From Cyclina sinensis (taxonomy: Eukaryota > Mollusca > Bivalvia > Venerida > Veneridae): a stretch of DNA of 64,000 bases. Under the pieces are notes generated by a model. The model ran no database searches, was not told the origin of the DNA, and was given only the letters and a program-made list of their open reading frames with translations. Position 1 is the stretch's first letter. Each line of letters begins with the position of its first letter. The position numbers and the translations under genes are program-made. The stretch is taken from contig JAAONU010000014.1 of assembly GCA_012932295.1 (NCBI GenBank), positions 36,673,977 through 36,737,976 on the forward strand, read 5' to 3'. Of this stretch, positions 37,401 through 47,399 are shown piece after piece.

Positions 37401-37535
37401 ATACGGTCCCTGGCACAGGCTATGATGAAGCTCAAACTCACGAACAAAATGAAGGAATCCGAAAGTCGCAAAAACAGTATTGAAACTTCCGGCGCGAAAG
37501 TTCCTAGCCTACAACAAAACAAAAATGAAACGTAA
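25416..37535 (+). CDS. LRRC74-like leucine-rich-repeat and EF-hand protein, 12 exons
   Basis: Exons: 25416-25467, 26248-26438, 27172-27279, 29083-29176, 29797-29846, 30280-30361, 31087-31172, 31353-31547, 34160-34255, 35747-36007, 36988-37073, 37328-37535. All join in phase and sum to 1509 nt (502 residues). Residues about 18-81 form a helical cap (RACKVAKKYPLKCILDQFEN). Then come about eight ribonuclease-inhibitor-type LRRs, e.g. ISGLNLRDNTLGDEGIFLVA, ITKLNLSGNEITDEGAKVLA and VEILDLSWNHIRGKGAISIA. A proline-rich linker (PYLPPPLPPRDP) precedes EF-hand 1 (388-399, DKDNNMVVDREE; the usual Gly is Met) and canonical EF-hand 2 (424-435, DTNSDGTIDYSE). The tail is basic. This order and length match LRRC74A/B (about 490 residues in mammals), whose molecular role is not established; calcium binding by EF-hand 2 is likely. 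Exon 1 rests on a GC-AG intron and is the least certain part. Confidence 0.88.
26096..26250 (+). promoter_or_regulatory. Splice acceptor of exon 2 and its upstream tandem copies
   Basis: The word 'atttcagaaca' occurs four times: near 26099, 26149, 26198 and, as ttttcagaacatg, at 26241. Between them lie near-repeats of 'agtcgctgttttaaaaa.gt' and 'acaacatgtaattt'. The last copy is the acceptor that fits the reading frame (exon starts at 26248). The upstream copies carry the same cag|aacaag junction and could be decoy or alternative acceptors. Confidence 0.7.
26831..26985. mobile_element. Fold-back MITE with 6-bp target duplication
   Basis: Arms of about 57 bp, tatggtggctgatttctgcc...ttcgccccgaaacgcgaaa and the reverse complement ending ...agaaattagccaccata, enclose a loop of about 40 bp. 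The flanks are acatgc on both sides (26825-26830 and 26986-26991), a perfect 6-bp duplication. No protein is encoded. It lies in intron 2 of the LRRC74-like gene. Confidence 0.88.
27500..28945. repeat. Minisatellite in LRRC74-like intron 3, about 27-33 bp unit
   Basis: Dozens of diverged copies of 'taggttggatcgagatag' plus 'gcctgagtc' variants fill about 1.45 kb between exons 3 and 4. Near 27505-27640 the copies are almost identical at a larger period (about 66 bp, 'tgttcgaggaaagtctgagg'). ORFs through it encode only repeated Asp/Arg/Leu motifs and are not genes. Confidence 0.85.
29505..29626. repeat. Imperfect fold-back repeat in intron 4
   Basis: Inner stem tttatctgg...ccagataaa and ccgaa...ttcgg around 'gcgaacccgatgaa', with outer arms 'gtgtcgtgg' and 'ccacagcacgaacac' that are only partly complementary. 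It looks like an old MITE. Confidence 0.6.
32081..33240. repeat. 156-bp tandem array with trimeric higher-order structure
   Basis: The array begins with the palindromic 'ccccccgccaaaggcgaag' and 'gggatattag' motif and a (gtcc)n stretch. Seven units follow, anchored by 'ttttgtc.ggagcataact' at 32162, 32315, 32471, 32627, 32783, 32939 and 33095. The spacing is 156 bp after the first. Unit 3 resembles unit 6 and unit 4 resembles unit 7 far more than their neighbours, a 468-bp repeat of three units. It lies in intron 8 of the LRRC74-like gene. Confidence 0.88.
33300..33665. repeat. Second, shorter element of the ccgccaaaggcgg family
   Basis: It begins with 'ccccccgccaaaggcggagg', then 'gatattagacatgg' and two 'ttgtccg.agcataactcc' units (33378, 33534). 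The orientation is the same as the larger array at 32081-33240. Confidence 0.75.
33849..34137. repeat. 59-bp tandem repeat, five copies with alternating variants
   Basis: Unit starts lie at 33851, 33911, 33970, 34029 and 34088 (ggaacagattttt, then gatcacttactgtatctgaa, gaccatgttactacaaatat). Copies 3 and 5 share two changes (gatatttg, catgatac) absent from copies 2 and 4, implying a dimeric 118-bp duplication. The array ends 22 bp before the acceptor of LRRC74-like exon 9. Confidence 0.92.
34948..35120 (+). pseudogene. Tc1-like transposase N-terminal fragment
   Basis: ATG 34948 reads MANLRQRRRIDNEEMNRG to a stop. A one-base loss in 'aggggg' restores GMLEAGHSQRHMAGVLGVSQ followed by STVARMWRRFQTYGHV. 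This is the paired-like helix-turn-helix of a Tc1 transposase, of a family distinct from the copy at 1.3-2.9 kb (GHSQ..MA..LGVSQSTV). No catalytic core follows, so only about 55 residues remain. It lies in intron 9 of the LRRC74-like gene. Confidence 0.75.
36228..36475 (-). repeat. tRNA-Thr-like SINE (family B), complete copy
   Basis: The minus-strand head 'ggatcatcagtccattggta' and 'acgcgttggattggtaatcc' has A- and B-boxes (B-box gtgttcgatcc). The loop ttggtaa fits a GGT anticodon. The body contains 'tctttcggatgagacg', 'gtatcagtgctatg', 'aaccaggggtgtctggaatg' and 'ctaactaactaaaa'. It lies in intron 10 of the LRRC74-like gene. It is the reference copy for the family listed below. Confidence 0.85.
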
Positions 37536-39380
37536 ATTCCTTTCAAAGTATGAATTATTCATACGGGCTTGTAAAAAATAGGCGTTTTAATTATTTCGTA
37601 AGGAAAAATAATAAACGAGTTTAGAACAATGCTTCATAAAAAATATGTGATTACCTTTAGATGTGAATAGCGGTATTGAGCACATTAAGTGCAATTGAAT
37701 TGATTCTAGAGCCATTCCGTAAGATATTTCAATAAATATAAAAGTGCTTTTCCTTTATATTCAAGCCACTATTTTGTGACACAGGTTTGGTCTTCTTTCT
37801 GGTTCCCGTTCTCTTCACAGTCATCTTATTCTTTCTGGTTCCCTTTCTCTTCCCCGTCACCTTAATGAAATATTAATCGAGTTTAAATATTTAGCTATTA
37901 TCAAGTGCACCAGATGAAATATGCAAATTTAACCGTATAACAGGTAAATGCCTAGTAGACAAAAACTTTTGATCACAACGAGGGACTCATTATAGGTTCA
38001 ACAACATTCCGAACTCAGTACTATGTATTATAAAGGGAAATAAATGCGTACATATTTTTTCACCAAAGCCAGTTGACTTATTTCCCTTACTACTGACGAA
38101 AGCTTCCATACTATCTTTAATGAAAAGTTCAGTGGCCTCAGTCTTGGGAAATAGGGATGTTTTACCGTCTTTCAGTATTTAAGACATTTCTACAATTCTA
38201 TGTTGGTCATTAAAACTGAATTATTTTAATAAAGAGCATCTACGTAATATTTATGCTTGAAATACATTGAAAACTTGCCGTTACCTCGGTGTGAAAAATT
38301 ACCTTCATGTATTAAATTTGAAAAAAAAAACTGAACCGAGAGGTAAAAGAGACCTGTACTATCTACATGATTTACAGTGCCAGAAAAAAATAACGAGAGT
38401 TTAGCTTCCAAACTTAAAAGTAGTATCTGCATTGACAAAACTGATGGACGCTAAAAATATATATAATGCGTGATTTTACATCCCCCACATCCACCCCCAA
38501 CGCCAGTGGATAGTCACTAAGTTATCATTGCGTTGCTGAAGTCACCGAAGTCATCATGCACATAATGCTGTCGCACATTCACTACAGTAAGCTACGGAGA
38601 AGTAAATCGGTACAAAATGCTGCACAGTGACAGCGCCGGGAGATTATCATGTATCATGAGTCATTCGTTAAAACGAATTCGATTTAGGTACTTCGGGAAA
38701 ATATGTTTTTGCTATGTTTACTATGCATGAACACTTCGAAAAATTCGAAAGAAACACCCAATTATAAAACCGTTTAAAAAAATTGACATAATGAACAACT
38801 ATATTTGTTAATCGAGGCAACTTTGAAATTTAGGCTATTTCATTTCCTTCATAATCATACAAATACTAAATGCGAATGACATTGAAAAATATTATAACCC
38901 AATGTCAAGGTGTCAATCAAAAATCTTAAGTACAAGATTGCATTCATGTTAGTCTTTATAAAATGAGATGGTGTAAATTTTTGGTGGATAGCGACATGAC
39001 ATATGGATTTTTTTAACATATGTCACTCTTCACATTATCGGTATTTTTTTTCATTTTATAGGAAATAAGCCGAAAAATACTTATGTTGTATATCATGTGC
39101 TATTTTTCCCCTTAAAATGCGTTTTATGTCAAAAGTACAAGTTAACATATTTTCGGACGTGTCAATATTTGGATATATAAACGTTTACATTTTTCTGATT
39201 AACGACTTGTCATGGATTCATCACTTCGAAATGTTTTGTTAACAATATGTTATAGCGAATATCTGACAAATTTTGCACTCATATAGACAGTTATCTGTAT
39301 GTATGCATTCCATAGCCTAATTGCCTGACTCGGCTTTAAACGCGCGTGACGCAGTAATCTTTTTGTGCTTGCTGTTACAG
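37536..39380. other. Region 3' of the LRRC74-like gene
   Basis: Likely 3' UTR followed by intergenic DNA. AATAAA-like signals occur at 37608 and 37731; I cannot say which is used. The imperfect direct repeat 'ttctttctggttcccgttct' lies at 37793-37855. No coding region. Confidence 0.4.
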
Positions 39381-39462
39381 AAAGTAAAATCCGAGAATAT
39401 CTTGATACTAAAACTATATTAAACAACAAGAAGCCATCATCTTCAGAGAACATTCCTCATAG
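39381..39462 (+). CDS. Orphan exon-like segment A
   Basis: 82 nt between a good acceptor (gcttgctgttacag) and donor (gtgaga), open in one frame (KIREYLDTKTILNNKKPSSS). It starts needing one base and ends with two over. That phase does not match the LRRC74-like terminal exon or segment B. It may be an alternative exon of an unseen transcript, or chance. No domain recognised. Confidence 0.25.
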
Positions 39463-40140
39463 GTGAGACATAAACATCTTCGGCGACATTTTAAAACAAA
39501 TCTTTTGACAGATATTGTTCTTCATGACACTGTTTTAAAATCTTCACTTCGATTTCGGTGACAGCAAGATAAAATTCGGTGCTAAAGCCAAAGTTTTACG
39601 ACGTTTCTATAATGCTTATAGAGCGAGGTTCATCAATTATTAATGTGAATGTTTGTCTCTTCATAAGAACATTGTAGAAATAAATTGATGACAAAGGCAG
39701 AGTGGATTTTTTGCTATTCCTATTTCTCAAGGAAAATGTAATATGTTTCAGTAAAAAATGGCAAAATAAACTGTTAATCTGAGAGCGAGATATGGAGTAG
39801 GACGGTAGAAAGTTAACCGAAAAATGTGCTTGTTTTATGCTGTTGTTCACAAAGTACAAAAGCGTTGAAATGCTAATTGCTTATGAATATAGACGGCGTA
39901 ACAGAGACTGCAACTTTCAGAGGGTCTTTTAGAACATTAAGTATTGTAAAAATGTATAATTGTCATTTATTGCTCAAAAAGATAACAATTCATGCTTTGT
40001 TTTAGAAAGTCATGAAAAACGAGACATCTTCTTTTAATATAAGAAATATCACTTTTTTAAATATACAGCTGTGAGATCATACATGCATTAAGCTTATATT
40101 AAAATTAAAAATTAAAATAAAGTATTTATTAAAATTATTA

Positions 40141-40485
40141 TTCAAGATATACTATACCCATCTTTGCATAAAATACTTTTATTGCATAAATTAATTGAAA
40201 TCTAGGAAATTCTTACTGAAAATTTCTAATTAGGCTACTAGAATACACACACTATATATGGGAAGCTGCATTCCCTATTACAGGTCATATTATGTTGGTA
40301 TTTTCTTTAAAAAAATGTCAGTTTTTTAATGACACTTTGTATATATACTGTGTTTACATATAGTCTGTAGAGTTTTTAAACGTAACATATCTACTCTGTG
40401 TGTACACAAACATGTTTATTTTATATTTACATAGAAAAGGTGTTGTAGTTATTTGTATCTGAAACTTGAGCATAATATATATATC
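40141..40485. repeat. Dispersed repeat, copy 2 (partner at 20.39-20.74 kb)
   Basis: Same-orientation match to 20389-20735 over its full length, with scattered substitutions and small indels. No coding content. Confidence 0.85.
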
Positions 40486-40707
40486 TTTAAAATTTTGAAG
40501 GTGTGTGGGGGCAGGGCACTTCAGTTATTCTCAAGACTCTTAATTTCTGCTTTAGAAATTGTTTAGAGTCATTTTAATATTTCGATATTTAGACTTTTTT
40601 CATTTTTGTGTATGAAATAGTTATTTTGTTGAGGCTTGGACATTATCATTTTTGTCATCACTAATTTCCTTTCCCGGGAAATAAAATTCAAACTTGACAG
40701 TTTACAG

Positions 40708-41033
40708 AAAAAGAACATTTACCACTGCCAGACCTACCAACTGACCTAAATAAACTGTTACCTAATATAAGCGGCTTAGAACACAGACTTAATCAATATC
40801 ATCGCAGACGCTTAGCCATACGGAGTTACAACGAAAACAGATGTAGTTTAATTAATTTGTTAATGATCGCCAATGCACGAATGAAAGTGAATAAAAAGCC
40901 TGAAAATTGCAACATAATATCACATATAACACGAGGAAATAGATGCTTAGTGGAACAAGTCAATAAATTTATTAATGGAAAGAATTCCGAACATGTGAAA
41001 TGTAATGGAATTTGTACCATTGTTATAAACCAG
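40708..41033 (+). CDS. Orphan exon-like segment B
   Basis: Between gtttacag and CAG|gtgaaa, one frame is open for about 108 codons with protein-like composition (EHLPLPDLPTDLNKLLPNIS, then GLEHRLNQYHRRRLAIRSYN, ANARMKVNKKPENCNII). It has basic and leucine-rich stretches and five cysteines. I recognise no family. It starts needing one preceding base and ends in phase 0. A diverged copy of its middle lies at 44815-45052. It may be an internal exon of an unmodelled gene or part of an unknown repeat. Confidence 0.35.
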
Positions 41034-41034
41034 G

Positions 41035-41225
41035 TGAAAGTTAATAGGCCTGGATTCAGAACCTTGGGTAGCGTGGGTAGGCATATTAATGTGGATATAA
41101 GATTAGACACCACGAGTATTTAAGAGCACATTTGGGCCAACTTCTGTTAATGAAAGACCGGGAGATCCAACTCGCGACCCACATATAGCCGGGCAATTCC
41201 GTGTGTCTTACCAATGGAATGTGTT
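41035..41225 (-). repeat. SINE family B, diverged copy
   Basis: The minus-strand head 'cacattccattggtaagac' and B-box-like 'gcgagttggatctcccgg' match the family B head. The body is much diverged. Confidence 0.5.
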
Positions 41226-41255
41226 TCTTTCTGCTGGGTTTCATTCTTCTTCTGT

Positions 41256-41508
41256 TGCAGCTACCCATATGACCGACGTTCCTGGAAAGTTTATCATTTT
41301 AGGTAATGGGGATAGTCAAAGATTAAGAAAACATCCCATTTCAGAGAAACACCTTGTTGCCTTGTACTTCAAGTTTAAAGCATTGATACATGAGACAACA
41401 AATTAACGACTCATCAAAAAAAGCTGATAGCACTGTTTGTAGAGGAGTGGGGGCTTAAACTAGCCTTCCCTGGATTACCAGTCCAGTGTATTACATCTGA
41501 TCCGCCCC
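41256..41508 (-). repeat. SINE family B copy
   Basis: Body words 'cccatatgaccgacgttcct', 'aaacatcccatttcagaga' and 'attgatacatgagaca' precede a head remnant 'ctggattaccagtccagtgt' on the plus strand. Minus orientation. Confidence 0.7.
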
Positions 41509-42421
41509 ACCACTTGGCTTTTGATAAGACCTAATACAAGCTTCCATCGATCCTCGTGTGCCATGAATTAATGCTATAAACTTATATAGAACGCAAATAA
41601 ACAAGGAGGTTTTTTATATGTTTTAATTTGATGCTTTCTTCTCTTGTACTCCTCTCAAAAATTCTTAAATAATCATACACTTGAGAGGGTCTTGGTCATA
41701 TGGTCGGTAAGTGCCGACAATAAAAACAAAACGATATAGTTTTGACTTCCTCATATACGTCAAAATCATCTTGTTTTTGGTTGTTGTTTTGTTGTTGTTG
41801 TTTTTTTTTATTTTGTTCTTTTAATTCTAATTCTCAAAGCCTTCTCTGTAAAATTCCAAGAGACTGAATGCTGAATGACACACTTTATCAACGGTTAAAT
41901 TATTTCTCGTTATAGTACTAGGGCAAAAAATAAACTAAGTGTAAACGTTTAAAAGCCTTTCCGGAAGGAATGAAAGGAAAAAGCCCTACATTTTCAGTAT
42001 AGCACAGACTTGTTCTTCTAAATACTAGTATCATTTTATTTTGAAATATCTGCGTGTCTGTAAAAAAAATCCCGCATTTTATAAATGAACAATGATAATT
42101 GGTTTTCATTTTAAGAAACAATAAATTATTGCTGTTAATTATTCTGCTACATGCTGCTTCGACTTCAGATAATTCAACTTTATTCCTATCTCAATGTTAG
42201 ACATCCTTTTAAATTATTATTCCAATTACAAATATAGAATTGATCACTGTCCCTATTGCCAAGCTTAAAGAGGAAAATGTTTCAGCTCTGCACAGCTTAA
42301 ATTTTTGGAGACTGACAAGATTTTAGAGTTTCTGTTGTATGATACATAATTTGCAGTCCCGTTCTACATTTACTATTCATATTACTCATAGCATCCCAAC
42401 ACACTACGCCCTGCCTATTGT

Positions 42422-42605
42422 TGGTATCAGTTGCCCGTATGACCGACAACCCACTCCGCTCCCGCCCTTATCTTAAGATGTGGGGTTGCTGAAGTAGAAC
42501 ATCAACGTATAGCACTGGTATATGGGTTTCATGCGAAAGACAATAAGCAGTGTTAGCGAAGGATAGTGGGGGAAGATCTCTCAATACTTCTGGATTACCA
42601 GCCCT
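42422..42605 (-). repeat. SINE family B, internally deleted copy
   Basis: Plus-strand words 'ggtatcagttgcccgtatga', 'tatagcactggtatatgggt' and 'ctggattaccagccctcc' align with the family. The central part is short. Confidence 0.65.
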
Positions 42606-42631
42606 CCTTCTTTCTATTTGAGTTTATTTAT

Positions 42632-42880
42632 CGTCGGTATCGGTTGCCCCCTGTAGAGATTAACTATTTTATGCTGTAGGGAATAGTGCAAGATACAGAA
42701 AGCATCCCGTTCCAGAGACCACCCCTGGTTCTTTGGCATGCTCAGTGCACAGCACTGATACATGGACCTCGGTTGAATGTCTCATCCGAAAGACAATTAG
42801 TAATTAATGGAGGAGCGGGAGATCGATCTCGGGACCTCTGTGTTACCAGTCCAGCGCATTACCACTGGACCAGTGATCCG
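42632..42880 (-). repeat. SINE family B, complete copy
   Basis: Very similar to 36228-36475: 'cgtcggtatcggttgcccc', 'agatacagaaagcatcccgt', 'tctcatccgaaagacaatta' and head 'gcgcattaccactggacca'. It lies directly beside another copy in the same orientation. Confidence 0.85.
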
Positions 42881-43817
42881 CTCGCAATTACCAACCCCTA
42901 TATACTCTTACTGTATAAAGCTAATCATTCTGGCAGTCAGCAGGGTTTCATAAAATGCATTTTTCGCCATCATTATTTCGAATAAAGGGAAGTAATTCTA
43001 TAGCATAAGAGTGGCTCCAAAATTACGTGGGGGTAAATTTGTGTCGTGCAAATAATTGTTTTAAAAAGCAAAATATTTTTGTAAATATAATCATTTGAGA
43101 AATATCGTTCAACCTCTTATGTTGTAATAAGGGTACATTTTGTTTTCTACTTTACATTTTTAGCTTTTTATTCGTTTTTGTTCATGCGCATTTAAACGAA
43201 CATCAATCAACAATGTGTCTAGGGTATAAAAGATTTGCTTTAAAGAGTACGTCTCCTTTAGTAAAACGGCGAAAATTTGTTGAATGTGCGAGCTACGCTA
43301 CGTCTGAAGTGACTTAAATACAGATGTTGTAAAAAAATAATTCAGAAATGTTTTGATTTTTTTTTAATTTAACTGATTAAAACGACTGTAACAATTGTTT
43401 ATTAAAAAATGTTATCAGTGTTTATTTCTTTAAGAAACAACAAAGTGTTGCTGGTTATTTGTTCATTTATTACAAATGCACACTAACTTCGTATGTTTTA
43501 ATGACACATTTTTAACACATGTGATTCCTTGAATTATCAATCAATTATCATTTTAAAGTGACTGACTCACAGATGAGTCGACGATGCATAAAAAAGAAAA
43601 TGTTTAAACATATAGAAATTCTAGTTGTAATTGTGAAGAACATCTCTAAACTAAGTTACTGTTTTATTTTTATTTTATTTTTTTATTTTTTATTTTTGTT
43701 ACAGAAACACATCAATTTATTAAGTTTTAGACATTTTATCGGTAAAATTTTTTTACCCCGTTAGTCACATACATTATTTATATTACTGATTTTGAGATTG
43801 CATGATATCTAGTTTTA

Positions 43818-43905
43818 GTCGGTCAGTGGTTAGATTTCTGCTCGCTATTTTACTGCCTGAGAGGGCATTGGTTCGAATTTTGGTGAATTCAACTTTTCTC
43901 TTCAG
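43818..43905 (+). repeat. tRNA-like SINE head, plus strand
   Basis: A-box-like 'tcggtcagtggttagatttc' and B-box 'attggttcgaattttggtg' at the normal spacing. A T-rich body follows. Not a functional tRNA: the stems do not close well. Confidence 0.5.
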
Positions 43906-44814
43906 TTTTCATGGTGTATAGAAGCATAGCATTATGTGTTTTTTTATAGCATATTTACTTCTCTTTAATTTTAAAAAAAAAATTCTGTGAGTTAGTCGCT
44001 TTAAAGAGATTAAGTCAATAAAATATATATCGACATATTCAGGGCATGTCCCTTTAACTTTATTGATTTCGTCGTGAAAAAACAGCATTAACCTTCTGAT
44101 TGTGGAATATTTAGAAACTTATTTAAATAAAGTGCACGACACTTAATTCAAGTGACAAAACTCCTAGCCTTATCTGATGCAGTTTCCTATGGTCCGAAAC
44201 TATGAAATACAAAATATCATGGAAATAAAACGTATCTGAAATACACAGAAAATACATTATTTATGTACTAACAATAAACAAAACAATATTAGATTTAAGA
44301 TATTACAGACTCACCAAAAAGATTAAATAAACATTTAGATAGAAGCAAAAACCCCACTTTCTTTACTGTCACCTACCATCCGTGAATTTACCGTTACACA
44401 ATTACCGAGAATCAGTCTCAACGATCACTGGAACCAAATATTTAAAAAAAATTAATAATAATAATAAAAAATAAAAACTTACTAAGTCATCTAATTGGTC
44501 ATAGTAATGCTGGAAATTTTTACAAGATCAGTTTGCACTGATACGTACCGATTGAAACGCAAATATTATTCTACTTCGTCAAGAACGCTTTACTCCTGAT
44601 GACTAGCCCAGTCAAAAACGAAATTTGCAGGTATATTGTATGGAATGTATATATATATGATGGAAGTCTCAAAATAAGAAAAAAATATTATTTTTACCAT
44701 TATGCATACTCTAATTTAACTTTAAGAGGAACAATGAACCCAGTTAATATCATTCTATCGGCTAACTAGAAAGGGTTTTCTGGTATATAAATTTAGTCTT
44801 AAACTGAACAGAAA

Positions 44815-45052
44815 CACCGCTATGGCTTAGATATAGGCTTAATCAATAGTTTCCTCGATTTTTAGCCATATGGGGTTACATCGAAAACAGATGTAGTTTA
44901 ATTAATTTGTTAATGATCGCCAATGCTCGACTGAAACTGAATAAAAAGCCTGAAAATTGCAACATAATACCACATATAACACGAGGAAATAGATGCTAAG
45001 TGGAACAAGTCAGTACATTTATTGCTGGGAAGGGTTTTCTAAGTGAAATGCA
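44815..45052 (+). pseudogene. Degenerate copy of orphan segment B
   Basis: About 240 bp match 40767-41005 in the same orientation, including 'gaaaacagatgtagtttaat', 'ttgttaatgatcgccaatgc' and 'cacatataacacgaggaaat'. The frame is broken (tta to taa in 'agatgctaagtgg', and a stop in 'gatttttagcc'). The copy has neither the acceptor nor the donor of the 40.7-kb segment. Confidence 0.75.
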
Positions 45053-45070
45053 TTTTCCGCCTAGAGAGAA

Positions 45071-45145
45071 GTGTTATCGAATGGTAGACCACCGGACTCA
45101 CGATCCTAAGGTCACTGGTCCGCACCCTCGTTGTGATTACCGGTT
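45071..45145 (+). repeat. tRNA-like remnant, plus strand
   Basis: 'ttatcgaatggtagaccacc' and 'aggtcactggtccgcaccct' are placed like A- and B-boxes, but the B-box has lost its conserved ttcgaa. Probably an old SINE head. Confidence 0.4.
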
Positions 45146-46029
45146 ACAATAAACCTAGAAGCAACACCACGGTATTAATATACTGCACGAATTTGTTTTT
45201 TCTCAATCGAAGTAAATGACTGAACAGATTCGAAACTAAACTTATGTGCGTAACTTTCGGTGGTTTTTTTTTAAATGTTTTGTTGTTGTTGTTATTGTTA
45301 TTTTCAATTTGTTTCATAAAAAATACACATCAGTGCAGATGTATTTAACTAGTTGCTGGTTAGAGCCCACAGTTTGTTTTCAAAGCATTGTCGTAAAATA
45401 AACATGTTTGTGGTGATTAAGTATCGGCAACCATTTTGATCTTCTGCACCTATTTTCTGTTACCTCCTGGTCCATTTAGAAAAAAGAGTATCTACGCATC
45501 ACACTTTAGCTGCTAGAAAACCTGTCTCCACAAAAACAAAGTCCTAGCTTAACAACTCAACATTAACGTTCACATGTGGAGACAGCAGTTAATTAATTAG
45601 TTATTCATCAACCGTCACTGGCAGTAAAACATCTAGCATTATTGTTTCCCAAAAGATGAAACACAACGCGGAAGCCTTTGTGAGTTAAGTGGCCTAAAAG
45701 GGGAGGTAATAGACCGCCCCGGCACGCGGACAAACAAATACCAAAACGCCCCGAGAGAATTTGTATTTGACATTAAAATGTCATTGGATACATGGCAAGG
45801 TCCATAATGGAGTAACTCTGGGTAAATTCTGACATTTATTTCCATCTTGTTATATTGGAATGCATTCTGCTGATGTCACGCAGTCGGCATATATTTCATT
45901 TCGAAAGAAAAAACTGTTTATATGATTTTAATATATCTTGAACCAATGGTATCTGCAATGTTTACAATCAATATAGATCTTTGCATAGCTTCGTTAGAAT
46001 ATGAAAGAAGTTTTTGTAAATCTATGTTC

Positions 46030-46650
46030 ATCGATTGCTGTTGTTATTGTTTGTTACTTTTTTCTGTGTTTGCTGTTAGCTGTTGTTGTTGCAGTAGAAG
46101 ACGAGAATTGTTGTTGTTGTTGTTATTGCTGTACGTGGTGTTGATGTTTTTGTTGTTGCTGTCATATTTGTTGTTGTTGTAAGTATTGTAAAATTATTTG
46201 AAGAGCTTCTACTATTGTTGCAGTCATGTTTGTGTTGTAAGTAGCGTGTAATATTTGGAAGAGCTAGATTTGTTTCTTTCTGCTGTTAAAAATACTTATC
46301 CTTATGCTATAATTTCGATTGTCGAGGATATCGACATTATTGCTATGTTGTTATGTTGCTTTACTTGCTCCTGTTTTCGTGGTTTTTGTTTCATTTTAAA
46401 CAAAGGTGTTTCTCTATTGTTTTGTTTTGTTATTGTTGTTTCATGTTGTTGCAGTGAGTCTGCTTTGTTGTTGTTAATGTTGTTTCTTCTTTGCTGTTGA
46501 TGAAGCTACTGCCTTCGATATTGTTGTTGTTACCTCTATACTATAAACGTTATCGTCTGCTTTTCCTCAATCAAGTAAAACTGTTGCTTCTTCTCCGGTT
46601 GCTTTCCTTCTTCGTGATGTTGATCTCGAGTTGTTGTTGTTGCTTCTTAT
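46030..46650. repeat. (TTG)n-rich low-complexity tract
   Basis: Interrupted (gtt)n blocks at about 46035-46180, 46430-46500 and 46625-46660. Plus-strand ORFs here encode only Leu/Cys/Val runs and are not genes. Confidence 0.85.
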
Positions 46651-46811
46651 GTTGTTGATGATAGATGTGATAAATCTATACGACTATATTTGCTGAATAT
46701 GTCGTGATGAATTGTGTGTCTGATTCTTTGGTTCTCTCCATGACGTCATTTACACTGTGGATTCAGAAAGATGTCCTAACTACCTATTTTACTGTGAACA
46801 TCGTCAGAACA

Positions 46812-47077
46812 TTTAACCGATATTACCAGCAACCCTTGAAGAGTTCAGTTATTTTAGTTTGTGTGGGTAGTGCAAGATACAACAAACACCGTTTTGTTCT
46901 CTATAGGTTCTTATACCTGATCAGTGTCAAGCACTTTCAAGATTTTGATACGTGGGACCTCGGTTTAATATTTCATTCAAAAATCAAAAATAATTGGTGT
47001 GACTAGCGGTGCAGGGAATCAAACTCACGATCCTGGATAACAAGCCGAGTGCGTTACCACTGGACCACTGATTAACC
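46812..47077 (-). repeat. SINE family B copy
   Basis: 'gaagagttcagttattttag', 'tagtgcaagatacaacaaac', 'gatacgtgggacctcggttt' and head 'gtgcgttaccactggaccac' on the plus strand. Confidence 0.75.
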
Positions 47078-47159
47078 AGAAAATTAAGTAACCGAGGCTG
47101 CCCATTGCCTACAGAAGGAAAAAAAGTAAAACTTATTATCATTATCAGAGTGATGAAGG

Positions 47160-47390
47160 CGGGTCTGCAGAATAATTCATTGATCGACTGATGAAAGATG
47201 CTGATGAATATGTTTTAAGATTGCTCTTAATGATGATGTCGATGGTTAGAAAATGATTATAATGATGATGCTGTAAATGATTGTTGCAATAATATTGCTG
47301 ATGAAGATGATGATACTGATAAATACGATGATGATTATGATTATGATTATTATGATGATTATGATGATTATTATGATGATATGATGTGGT
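47160..47390. repeat. (GAT)n-like low-complexity tract
   Basis: Interrupted gat/gatt repeats, densest at about 47295-47380. Confidence 0.85.
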
Positions 47391-47399
47391 GTTTGTGCT

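Noticed and set aside
45922..46500. Two plus-strand ORFs of 80-86 codons
   Set aside because: They are translations of (ttg)n-rich DNA with Leu/Cys/Val runs and no domain.
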